Shown: positions 49,628 to 57,014 of the stretch, piece by piece | Layout of the letters: the number at the start of each line of letters is the position of its first letter | Position numbering within the stretch: the first letter of the stretch is position 1 | Source: Bacillota bacterium | GTDB lineage: Bacteria; Bacillota_A; Clostridia; Christensenellales; Aristaeellaceae | Reading direction: 5' to 3' | NCBI GenBank assembly: GCA_023421735.1 | Contig: JAEZSP010000079.1 | Span: forward strand, 62,001-126,000 | DNA length: 64,000 nt | Notes under the pieces: generated by a model | The model's input: only the letters and a program-made list of their open reading frames with translations | Databases searched by the model: none | What the model was told of the DNA's origin: nothing | Position numbers and translations under genes: made by a program

Positions 49628-49691
49628 GTATTGACAGTGGTTCAAAAAAGTGATATGGGAGCCTGATATTTTACCCCGCGTTCGGCTTCAT

Positions 49692-49717
49692 GAAAAACGC
49701 CCCGCACCTGCGGGGCG
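49692..49717 (-). terminator. Terminator of the secreted-protein gene
   Basis: A perfect 9-bp stem CGCCCCGCA/TGCGGGGCG with a 2-nt loop, then TTTTT on the minus strand. Confidence 0.85.
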
Positions 49718-49730
49718 AAGGTCGTGCGGA

Positions 49731-50420
49731 TTAATAGGGGCTTTCGTAGGCGATCGCGTCCGCGGTCGCGGGGACGAGGCCATTCGCGTCGAAATACGCG
49801 AGAACGGAGTCGGGCAGCGTCGTGCGCATGAATATCGTGCCGTCGGCCGGAACGCCGATCGCATACGCTGTGGTGTAATAGACGTAGAGAAGCGCGCCAT
49901 CCGCATCCTTGAGTGCATAGACGCAGTAAAGATCATATATGGTGTCGGCCGTCTCGTTGGTGATTTCGGCGGTCAGGTAATTGTACGTCCAGTAGCCATC
50001 CTGCACGTTCGCGTCATAGGTGCCCACGGTCTTCATCACGACCGAAGCCTCGGTGGAGCCCTTGCCGGTTACGGTCAGCGTGTAGTCCGCGATATCGGCT
50101 GCGACGCTTGCGTTGTCCGGGTACATCGATACGTAGATGTAGCCCTTCTCACCGGGGGCAAGGATGGATGGATAGCAGTAAACGTAGTCGGTCGAATCGA
50201 TCGTGTTGCCGTCCGCGTCGAAGAGTTCAACCAGACCCGCACTGAATTCGACGGGCTTGTCGCCTGTGTTTTCAACCTCGGCGTACACATCGACGTCGAC
50301 TGTGCCATAGGAGTCGAGGGCGATCATGCGCTCCTGATTGACGGTGAGCTTGCCTGCTGCGAATGCCGGCGCACAGGCGAGAGAAAGCGCCAAAACGAGA
50401 ATGAAGATCCGCTTAAACAT
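49731..50420 (-). CDS. Secreted beta-sandwich protein of unknown function
   Basis: A 229-residue exported protein with ATG after AAGGAGGG. The signal peptide is residues 1-22 (LVLALSLACAPAFA-A). The Cys is not in a lipobox context. Two similar beta-rich halves follow (residues 30-120 and 125-225), each with an N-T/E-N-T-x-x-x-P/I pattern (EVENTGDKPVEF, then TAEITNETADTIYDL). They recall FxLYD-type or immunoglobulin-like domains. No catalytic residues stand out. It is monocistronic, with its own promoter and terminator. Confidence 0.6.
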   Translation of the reverse strand: MFKRIFILVLALSLACAPAFAAGKLTVNQERMIALDSYGTVDVDVYAEVENTGDKPVEFSAGLVELFDADGNTIDSTDYVYCYPSILAPGEKGYIYVSMYPDNASVAADIADYTLTVTGKGSTEASVVMKTVGTYDANVQDGYWTYNYLTAEITNETADTIYDLYCVYALKDADGALLYVYYTTAYAIGVPADGTIFMRTTLPDSVLAYFDANGLVPATADAIAYESPY

Positions 50421-50440
50421 GGATATCCCTCCTTATTGAC

Positions 50441-50469
50441 ATGATATACCACCGATCTCGTTTCGTCAA
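50441..50469 (-). promoter_or_regulatory. Promoter of the secreted beta-sandwich gene
   Basis: Minus-strand TTGACG and TATCAT with 17-base spacing, 20 bases before ATG 50420. Confidence 0.65.
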
Positions 50470-50527
50470 TCATTTGACATAAAAATGATTAAATGGGTTG
50501 TGATTTTGATGTTTTTGCGTAAATGGG

Positions 50528-50556
50528 ATGACGGCGTACGTGTGTGCGATTATAAT
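50528..50556 (+). promoter_or_regulatory. Promoter of the GH25 gene
   Basis: ATGACG and TATAAT with a 17-base spacer, 31 bases before ATG 50588. Confidence 0.6.
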
Positions 50557-50587
50557 GGAAGATAGAAACGAAAAGGGGATGAAGCAC

Positions 50588-51304
50588 ATGAAACGCACGA
50601 CGCGCGTCATTTTGCTCGTGGCGGTGGTTTTTGCCGCGGGCGTGTTTGCTGCGCTTGTTTATGGAGGCGTGATTCGCTTAAACCGACCGTCCGATCAGGA
50701 TTACCCTGTGCGCGGCGTGGACGTATCTGAATATCAGGGAACGATCGATTGGACCAAAATTGCCGCACAGGGAATCGACTTTGCCTATGTCAAGGCGACC
50801 GAGGGGAGTTCCGCCGTCGATTCACGCTTTGCGGATAATTTCCCGGGCGCACAGGCTGCGGGGCTGCGGGTCGGCGCGTACCACTTCTTCAGTTTTGACA
50901 CGCCCGGTGACATGCAGGCCGCCAACTATATCGCCAACGTACCTGCGCAGGAGGACCTTCTCCCGCCGGTCATCGATCTCGAGTTTTATGGCGAGTATCA
51001 GAACAATCCCCTGCCCGCGGATGAGGTTTGGCCGCAATTGCAGGCGGCGCTCGATGCGCTCGAGGCGGCGTATGGGAAAAAGCCGATCATTTATACGACC
51101 GAGCGCTCCTATGATCTCTATGTCTCCGGGCACGATGCGCCGTATGACATCTGGATTCGAAGCACCTACTTTTCCCCGCGCGTGAAGGGCTGGACAATTT
51201 GGCAGTATACGGGTCGGGGCAAGCTCGACGGATATGATGGCGAGGAAATTTACATCGACCTGAACGTATTCAACGGAAACGAGGATGCATTCGCGGTTTA
51301 TTGA
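50588..51304 (+). CDS. GH25 family lysozyme (N,O-diacetylmuramidase), membrane-anchored
   Basis: A 238-residue protein. ATG 50588 is used with AAGGGG 9 bases upstream. An ATG at 50579 directly abuts that site. Residues 7-28 form an uncleaved-looking membrane anchor (VILLVAVVFAAGVFAALVY). The GH25 domain runs from about 40 to 235: RGVDVSEYQGTIDW (catalytic-site Asp), FAYVKATEG, GAYHFFSF, PPVIDLEFYG (Asp and Glu at the active site) and WTIWQYTGRG. It hydrolyses peptidoglycan beta-1,4 bonds, probably outside the membrane. The stop overlaps the convergent ATPase stop by 7 bases. Confidence 0.9.
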   Translation: MKRTTRVILLVAVVFAAGVFAALVYGGVIRLNRPSDQDYPVRGVDVSEYQGTIDWTKIAAQGIDFAYVKATEGSSAVDSRFADNFPGAQAAGLRVGAYHFFSFDTPGDMQAANYIANVPAQEDLLPPVIDLEFYGEYQNNPLPADEVWPQLQAALDALEAAYGKKPIIYTTERSYDLYVSGHDAPYDIWIRSTYFSPRVKGWTIWQYTGRGKLDGYDGEEIYIDLNVFNGNEDAFAVY

Positions 51305-52101
51305 TCCCGCGCGATTTCGGCGACATAGCGTGCGGTATTTGCGAGAAAATCGCGCAGAAAGCGCACGCCCTCAAGCCTGTCAAACGTTTCCTCTGTGAGT
51401 TTGCCGCTTTCAAATGTGAGAATGCGCGCGCCGGGGCAGGCGAGCAAAACCGGCGAATGCGTCGAGATGATGAACTGGCAACCCCGCTTCGCCGCATCGA
51501 CGATCATGGTCAAAAGCACGTACTGGTTGAAGGGCGAAAGCGCCGCCTCCGGCTCGTCGAGCAGATACAGACCCCGGTCGATCAGCCGCGCGCCGAAAAA
51601 ATCCAGAAAACCCTCTCCGTGGGAACGCGCGGAGAGGTCGTTTTCGTATAGCCCCTCGAGAGATGCGAGGCTGGAGGCATATGCCATGCGCGCCTGCTGC
51701 CGCGCGAATGCGCTGCGGCCTTCTGATTCCTGATCCGCGCGCGCAAGATCGCGCCGCGCGTCGTCCTTCATGCGATTGACCGAGTCGATGTAGCGGATAA
51801 AACCCTCCGCGTGGAAAAAGAACGCGCGGTCGGGCCTTCTGGACATGGCAATGCGGAAGTTTTCCGCCGCTTTTGCGATGGGCGCCTTTCGCATGTCGCT
51901 CGTCATCTTCGCGTGATCGACGCGCACCGCCGCGGTCTTGTTGGCGATCAACTCGATCAGCGTGGTCTTTCCGCAGCCGTTGTCGCCCGCGAGCAGCGTT
52001 ACCGGGGTCGTAAATTCGATGCGCTCCATGTTGTCATATAGCGCCATCGGATAGCCGTCGCCGGGTCGCATCCGGGTCAGCGCTTTTAAAAACACGCTCA
52101 T
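51298..52101 (-). CDS. ABC-cassette-like AAA ATPase (AAA15-type)
   Basis: A 267-residue soluble ATPase. ATG 52101 overlaps the stop of the upstream GNAT gene (ATGA). Walker A is LLAGDNGCGKTTLIEL near residue 38, Walker B LYLLDEPEAALSP near 185, and the switch His is in FIISTHSPVLLACPGA. The segment between is helical and rich in Arg/Ala/Asp (MKDDARRDLARADQESEG), a short coiled-coil-like insertion. Such stand-alone proteins resemble the ATPase half of OLD/RecF-like systems, but no nuclease partner is next to it. The function is unknown. Confidence 0.8.
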   Translation of the reverse strand: MSVFLKALTRMRPGDGYPMALYDNMERIEFTTPVTLLAGDNGCGKTTLIELIANKTAAVRVDHAKMTSDMRKAPIAKAAENFRIAMSRRPDRAFFFHAEGFIRYIDSVNRMKDDARRDLARADQESEGRSAFARQQARMAYASSLASLEGLYENDLSARSHGEGFLDFFGARLIDRGLYLLDEPEAALSPFNQYVLLTMIVDAAKRGCQFIISTHSPVLLACPGARILTFESGKLTEETFDRLEGVRFLRDFLANTARYVAEIARDQ

Positions 52102-52562
52102 AATGGCTTTACCATGATAAGACACGGATTCTCCGGCCCCCATATGTCCACCGTCATCAGCGGAAGAAAGCCCATTGTCCTGTAAAACGCGCGCGTCTTT
52201 GCGTAGAACGGATCGGGGTGCCCGTCCGAAAGCGTCATGACGCTCAAAAGTCTTTTACCCTTCTCGCGTGCAAATGTCTCCGCGATTGCGCAGAATCGCC
52301 GCCCGATGCCCACGCGCTGGTATGATTGCAGGATGCCAAGCACGTGCAGATCGAGGGCAGCCGGACTCGTCTCCTTGCACGCGCAAAAGCCGATCGGGGA
52401 ACCGCCGTCGAACGCGACCCACATCGGCAGATCGCGGCAATCACGCGCGTAGTCTTCAATCGCATCGGGGATGCCGAACCAGTCCGGAAGCGCCTGCAGA
52501 ACCCTTCGGCAGACGTGCGCGCGCGCGTCACGACTTGAGACGCATACGACGTCGATTCCCAA
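52098..52562 (-). CDS. GNAT family N-acetyltransferase
   Basis: A 154-residue acetyltransferase. The start is TTG 52562 with GAGGTG five bases upstream, as no ATG is available near the N-terminus. The acetyl-CoA motif is LGILQSYQRVGIGRRFCA near residue 75 and the C-terminal motif is FYAKTRAFYRTMGFLPL. It is coupled to the ATPase by a 4-base overlap. The substrate is unknown. The inverted repeat at 52589-52625 lies just upstream and could regulate it. Confidence 0.8.
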   Translation of the reverse strand: MGIDVVCVSSRDARAHVCRRVLQALPDWFGIPDAIEDYARDCRDLPMWVAFDGGSPIGFCACKETSPAALDLHVLGILQSYQRVGIGRRFCAIAETFAREKGKRLLSVMTLSDGHPDPFYAKTRAFYRTMGFLPLMTVDIWGPENPCLIMVKPL

Positions 52563-52588
52563 ATAATCACCTCATTTTGCAATTCGCA

Positions 52589-52625
52589 AAACAGACTTTG
52601 GGTATAATATGCGCAAAGTCTGTTT
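52589..52625. promoter_or_regulatory. 12-bp inverted repeat enclosing a TATAAT box
   Basis: AAACAGACTTTG (52589-52600) and CAAAGTCTGTTT (52614-52625) are perfect inverted copies around a 13-base spacer containing TATAAT (52603-52608). It lies between the end of the GH99-like gene and the start of the GNAT gene, both on the minus strand. It can be an operator over a promoter or a terminator; there is no good T run. Confidence 0.5.
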
Positions 52626-52639
52626 ATGAGTGGATAAAA

Positions 52640-53746
52640 TCATCGAAACACACGCTTGATCGCTTCTAGGTAGCCGTATCCGTACAGGTCGTCCGGCTCG
52701 AGATAACTGGTTTCCGTCCACTCGTTCCAGCTGTTAATCGTGACGAGGGGCGGAAGCTGCGGCCGCGCGTCGAGATACTCCTTTGCCGCATGAAGCGCCT
52801 TTTCGATGTTCTCCGGCGTGCAGTCCCGCATGACGCCGGGACGGAATTCATTGAAGCGCGGGTTGTTATCCCAGCCGAGGGAGACGTGGGGGAAATACGG
52901 GAAGGGGAACTCCTTTTCGAGCCTGTCCCATTCCGCACGGGCATCGCGGAACACATCCGGGTAGGAGCGGTCGACGTCCGTGAAGTGGACGTACTGATAA
53001 TGCGTGGCGGAAGCAAAGCCGAGGTTGCCGAAATCGCGCGCCGAGACGGACTTTGCCCCGTCTACGCCCGAAACATTGGTCGCCTTTTCGTTCCACATCG
53101 TGAACTGGATGTGTACGCCCGCAAGGCCTGCGCGCACACACTCGTTTTGAAACCAGTCGATCTCTGCGCGCGCCGCATCCAGGCCGCCCAGGCCCTTGAC
53201 CAGATTCGGCACATCGTAAATCATGAAGACCGGTTTCCCGTCGATGGTATAGTAATTTGGAAGCGCGAAATACTGCTCGATGACCCGCCGCATGGCGCGT
53301 CGGAACTGCGTCTTGTCCTGCGCGCCTTCCCACACGACGGTCGAAAGGTCGTGGCTGTTGCGCTTGTCCCAAAGCCCCACCGCATCGTGGTTTGCCCACA
53401 TGAGGTAGAACTTCATCCTGCCGCTGTTTTTCGCCTTCAAAAACCCGTCGTTCAGGCAGTTTTCCAAAAATGGGCGGCGGTCGTACCAGTACCAGTCGTA
53501 GATGAACACGTTGACCCCGTGATCCAGCGCGGCCTCAATCTCCATCTCCATGACGTAGGGGTCCGCTTCGTTGACGTAGCCCCAAAGCGGACGCCGCGGC
53601 CAGAGATGCCCTTCAAACTTTGCCTGCGCGGCCCGCACCGTCTGCCATTCGCCCATTCCCTCCGGCCAGAAGATGCGGCTTCTCGGTTCGTCTCCCGTGT
53701 ACGCCGGCCAGATGTAGGCCGCGACGTCATATGTTCGCTTGTCCAT
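52640..53746 (-). CDS. GH99-like/WbsX family protein
   Basis: A 368-residue protein with ATG after GGGAGG. The N-terminal pattern AAYIWPAYTGD, the barrel motifs VNVFIYDWYWYDRRPFLE and MKFYLMWANHD, and the C-terminal TINSWNEWTETSYLEP are those of the glycosyltransferase WbsX/GH99-like family (TIM barrel). Relatives act on mannose-rich glycans or O-antigen. There is no signal peptide. It overlaps the MFS gene by 20 bases, so the transporter may import its substrate (inference). Confidence 0.82.
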   Translation of the reverse strand: MDKRTYDVAAYIWPAYTGDEPRSRIFWPEGMGEWQTVRAAQAKFEGHLWPRRPLWGYVNEADPYVMEMEIEAALDHGVNVFIYDWYWYDRRPFLENCLNDGFLKAKNSGRMKFYLMWANHDAVGLWDKRNSHDLSTVVWEGAQDKTQFRRAMRRVIEQYFALPNYYTIDGKPVFMIYDVPNLVKGLGGLDAARAEIDWFQNECVRAGLAGVHIQFTMWNEKATNVSGVDGAKSVSARDFGNLGFASATHYQYVHFTDVDRSYPDVFRDARAEWDRLEKEFPFPYFPHVSLGWDNNPRFNEFRPGVMRDCTPENIEKALHAAKEYLDARPQLPPLVTINSWNEWTETSYLEPDDLYGYGYLEAIKRVFR

Positions 53747-54890
53747 ATGGTTCCTCCCATTTCAATTTTGAAAACAAAAGAAGGCCGATGGTGCAAAATG
53801 CGGCGCCCATCCACATTGCACCGGGCAGGTTCCGCTTTGCCATGCCGCCAAAGGCCAGATTGGTGACAATGGCGACCGATTCGATGATGACGGCGTTCGC
53901 GCTCAACGCCGTCGCGCGGTCGGCCGATCGGATGCGCGACGACTGAATGTCTGTCAAAAGCGGCTGAAAGAGACACGCACTCGCGCGCAGAAGCATGATC
54001 GCAAAGACGGATGCCGCCGCCAGACGCATTCCTGAAAGCGCAAGGCAAGACAGAGCCGCCGACGCGTACAGAAGGATGCCGAATCGCTTCGCTGTCAACC
54101 GCCGTGTGAGCCGCGCCGAGAACCCGCCCCAAAGCCCCGCGAGCGTGACAAGAAGGTACGCGCTCCCGATCGCCGCGCTTCCCATGCCGCTTCGCACGAA
54201 TTGAAGTTGGCTGAGAAAGACCGTGACCGTCTGGTTGGTCTCGATCAGCAGCGCCGCGCCCACGAGGAATAGAAGATACCGTCTGTCCTTCAGAAGGGTG
54301 AATAGGATGGGCCGAAGCGTCGCCGCGCGATCATTGCGCGGGGATTCTGGCCTGACTTCCCGGATGCCCAGGGTCAGAAGAGACGCGAGGCCGTAACTCA
54401 GAACGGTTAAAAACCCCGCAAGCCGGTAATCGTCGCCGATGAAGCTTGTGTAAATGACTGCCGCGACGAGCAGTCCCGCCGTTCCAAGGTTCTGATAGAC
54501 CCCGAACACGCCCTGCGCACGATCCTTTTCGCAGGAAAGATATAGCACGCTGGTATCGACACCCGAAAGACCTGCCAGAACGACCGCGAGCATCACGCGC
54601 TCAAGAAGAAACGAACCGAAGCCGTTTGCCCGCCAAAACACAACTTTGGAGAGGAAAAAGAGCGCGTTGCAGAGAAGAAGTGTCCGCCGATAGCCGATTC
54701 GATCGGCGATGACGCCCCATGGAAGCTCCAGAAGGAGCGAAAGCGCCACACTGAACGACTCGATGAGTGCAATTTGGAAGATGCCGATGCCGGATGCCTG
54801 ACGGTATAGCGTCGCGATGGGGCCGTAGAAGACCATGCCCTGCAAAAGCGCGACAAAATAAAGGATGAGGATGTTGCGCCTGATCCGCAT
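53727..54890 (-). CDS. MFS transporter
   Basis: A 387-residue membrane protein with about 12 helices. The MFS loop 2-3 motif is GVIADRIGYRRTLLL near residue 60, and a weaker copy, ARLTRRLTAKRFGIL, lies in the second half. ATG follows AAAGGGA. It overlaps the GH99-like gene by 20 bases on the same strand, implying one mRNA. It has its own promoter inside the end of the HD gene. The substrate may be a sugar, with drugs as an alternative. Confidence 0.85.
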   Translation of the reverse strand: MRIRRNILILYFVALLQGMVFYGPIATLYRQASGIGIFQIALIESFSVALSLLLELPWGVIADRIGYRRTLLLCNALFFLSKVVFWRANGFGSFLLERVMLAVVLAGLSGVDTSVLYLSCEKDRAQGVFGVYQNLGTAGLLVAAVIYTSFIGDDYRLAGFLTVLSYGLASLLTLGIREVRPESPRNDRAATLRPILFTLLKDRRYLLFLVGAALLIETNQTVTVFLSQLQFVRSGMGSAAIGSAYLLVTLAGLWGGFSARLTRRLTAKRFGILLYASAALSCLALSGMRLAAASVFAIMLLRASACLFQPLLTDIQSSRIRSADRATALSANAVIIESVAIVTNLAFGGMAKRNLPGAMWMGAAFCTIGLLLFSKLKWEEPYGQANI

Positions 54891-55021
54891 GAGATTCGTC
54901 CCTTTCTATTTTCATAAGCACAGCAAAACAGGGACGGGCAAAAGCCCAACCCCGGTCGTTGATGCTGTTCTTATGCGGGACGATGCATGCGATGCCCTCA
55001 CAATCCGAAGTCTTTGGCGTC

Positions 55022-55050
55022 AGTATACCATGTGCGCGCCGTGCGATCAA
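55022..55050 (-). promoter_or_regulatory. Promoter of the MFS-GH99-like unit
   Basis: Minus-strand TTGATC and TATACT with 17-base spacing. The -35 box overlaps the last codon region of the HD gene. The leader is ~125 nt. Confidence 0.55.
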
Positions 55051-55544
55051 GCGATACCGAACATGTTCCGGCAGAGGTCTCGCCCGGCATCTGTTTTAAA
55101 AATGCCGTCATATGCATGGCGGATCGCCTCTGTGCGCGCGCCGTCCTCGTACAGGTTGACCAGAAAGTCCGCCTCCACGAGAATCTGCCAGTCCGCACCG
55201 TCGATCCCGGCATATGTGTGGTGATGGCCGATGAGGAAGCATACGCGCTCGACGACTGCGCGCGAAAATCCCAGCCGCGCGAGCATGTCCGCCGCGACGG
55301 GCGGCCCCTCCGCTTCCTGCTGTTGTCCCGTGCAGCTTCCGTACTTTGCCTCGCAGACGCGGATGCCGATGTCGTGGGTCAACGCCGCGATCTCGAGCTT
55401 TTCCTGCGTCTGCGCGTTAAGCCCTTCTCGCTGTCCGATCCGCCGGGCAAACGCATGCACCTTGATCAAGTGCTGAATGCGCCTGGCATCGCCCGCGTCA
55501 AACCGCAGCATTTCATCGAACACCGCGCCAATTCTATCTGCCAT
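55047..55544 (-). CDS. HD-domain phosphohydrolase
   Basis: A 165-residue HD-superfamily protein. The His of the first helix (HLIKVHAFAR), the His-Asp doublet (AALTHDIGIR), later His residues (IGHHHTYAG) and the final Asp (VEADFLVN) follow the metal-site order. Such proteins hydrolyse nucleotides or other phosphoesters. The exact substrate is open. The ribosome binding site (GCGAGGCGG) is moderate, and the promoter at 55578-55606 is clear. It is transcribed alone or read into the MFS gene. Confidence 0.8.
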   Translation of the reverse strand: MADRIGAVFDEMLRFDAGDARRIQHLIKVHAFARRIGQREGLNAQTQEKLEIAALTHDIGIRVCEAKYGSCTGQQQEAEGPPVAADMLARLGFSRAVVERVCFLIGHHHTYAGIDGADWQILVEADFLVNLYEDGARTEAIRHAYDGIFKTDAGRDLCRNMFGIA

Positions 55545-55577
55545 TGTCGATTCCGCCTCGCTTCCCCGATGATCGTT

Positions 55578-55606
55578 ATTTTAACATACGAACCGAGCGC
55601 TGTCGA
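55578..55606 (-). promoter_or_regulatory. Promoter of the HD-domain gene
   Basis: Minus-strand TCGACA and TAAAAT with a 17-base spacer, 33 bases before ATG 55544. Confidence 0.6.
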
Positions 55607-55758
55607 GCGTGGGGATTGGGTTTTCCCGCACCATAAATAAGATATGATCGATACGCCGGCGATCGCCCAGGTCGGACGGCGCGTTTTCCGTACGCTTTGT
55701 TCAACGGGAGCCCGCAATATCATTTAACGTATCATCCGCTCTCCGGCGGGTTGGGTTA

Positions 55759-55767
55759 TGCTATAAT
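55759..55767 (+). promoter_or_regulatory. Extended -10 promoter of the 2-hydroxyacid dehydrogenase gene
   Basis: TGCTATAAT, 22 bases before ATG 55790. No matching -35 box, consistent with an extended -10 type. Confidence 0.55.
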
Positions 55768-55789
55768 CATTCAAAAGGAGATGACGCAA

Positions 55790-56743
55790 ATGAAGAAAAT
55801 GATCATCATGCGCGAGGCGGCGCCTCTCGCGGTCGAAACCATCGCGGCCGCCGCACCGGGCTGGGAGATCGTCTATTGTGAAACCGAAGAGGCCGCGGCC
55901 GCGCATCTGATGGACGCGGAGATCATTGCGACATGGAGCGGCGCGCAGGTGAAAAAGGCGGTCGCGGGAGACAAACTGAAATGGGTTCAGTTCTTTGCGG
56001 CAGGCGTCGATTCGCTGCCCCTCGAGGCCATGAAGGAAAAAGGCGTCTATCTCACAAACGCCAGCGGCGTGCACGGTGCGCCGATTTCCGAGACCATGTT
56101 CGCCATGATCCTCGCCTTTGCGCGCGGGATTGATGCCGCCATCGCGGACCAGAAAAAACACGTCTGGGGCCGGGGCAACCACCCGCTTACCGAGATACAC
56201 GATAAAACGCTGGGCATTCTGGGCGTCGGGGCCATCGGACTCGAGGCCGCGCGGATCGGCAAGGCCTTTGGCATGCGCGTTCTGGGACTCAGGCGCGGCG
56301 GGAAGCCCGCCGAGAACGTCGATGAGATGTTTGCGCCCGAGCAGGTCGACGAGATGCTTGCGCAGTGCGACTACGTGATGAATGTACTTCCCTGGACGCC
56401 CGAAACGGAGCATTTCATGAATGCGCAGCGATTCGCCGCCATGAAAAAGACCGCCTGCTATGTGAGCGCGGGGCGCGGCGCGACGACCGATCAGGACGCG
56501 CTGATCGCGGCGCTCCAATCGGGTGAGGTTGCCTGCGCGGGACTCGACGTCATGACGCCCGAGCCGCTCACGGCGGACAGTCCTCTTTGGGACATGGACA
56601 ACGTGATTTTGACGCCGCATAACGCGGGCCTGACGGATCGTTACTTCGAGCGCGCGATTAAAATCCTGGTCGAAAATCTGAAAACGTATATTGATACAGG
56701 TGCGCCGTTAAGAAATCGCGTCGACTACGACCTCAGATATTGA
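55790..56743 (+). CDS. D-isomer-specific 2-hydroxyacid dehydrogenase
   Basis: A 317-residue NAD-dependent dehydrogenase. ATG 55790 is 9 bases after AAAGGAG. An ATG at 55781 touches the site. The NAD motif is LGILGVGAIGLEAARIGKAF near residue 150. The catalytic Arg is in YVSAGRGATTD, the Glu in GLDVMTPEPL, and the His in VILTPHNAG. Substrates range from glyoxylate/hydroxypyruvate to 2-hydroxyisocaproate. Nothing nearby narrows this. It is monocistronic with a weak terminator. Confidence 0.9.
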   Translation: MKKMIIMREAAPLAVETIAAAAPGWEIVYCETEEAAAAHLMDAEIIATWSGAQVKKAVAGDKLKWVQFFAAGVDSLPLEAMKEKGVYLTNASGVHGAPISETMFAMILAFARGIDAAIADQKKHVWGRGNHPLTEIHDKTLGILGVGAIGLEAARIGKAFGMRVLGLRRGGKPAENVDEMFAPEQVDEMLAQCDYVMNVLPWTPETEHFMNAQRFAAMKKTACYVSAGRGATTDQDALIAALQSGEVACAGLDVMTPEPLTADSPLWDMDNVILTPHNAGLTDRYFERAIKILVENLKTYIDTGAPLRNRVDYDLRY

Positions 56744-56749
56744 ATCTCG

Positions 56750-56784
56750 GCGGCCCTGGGAAATCCATATGGATTGCGGGCCGC
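56750..56784 (+). terminator. Weak terminator of the dehydrogenase gene
   Basis: Stem GCGGCCC/GGGCCGC with an inner AATCCATATGGATT palindrome, then GTTCTTATG. The T tract is poor. The remaining bases to 56887 hold only a short CCTTCAATTTTGAAGG palindrome (about 56823-56838). Confidence 0.4.
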
Positions 56785-56887
56785 GTTCTTATGCTAAATT
56801 ACATATTTTTTAGGAACGTCTCCTTCAATTTTGAAGGGATATAACAGAAAAATTTCATTTTTTCCGGCGCTGCGGGCTGAATTTCCA

Positions 56888-56915
56888 TTGACAGCGTGAT
56901 GAATCTGGATATAAT
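56888..56915 (+). promoter_or_regulatory. Promoter of the 57-62.7 kb oligopeptide ABC operon
   Basis: TTGACA and TATAAT with 16-base spacing, ~100 bases before ATG 57015. Confidence 0.85.
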
Positions 56916-57014
56916 AAATATATACTTTGGATGCGAAGGGGCGTCCGGCTGGAAATCGTATCCTGCCGCGGCGTCCCTTTGCGCATTCGGAGAACCAATT
57001 AAGGAGGTATGCCC

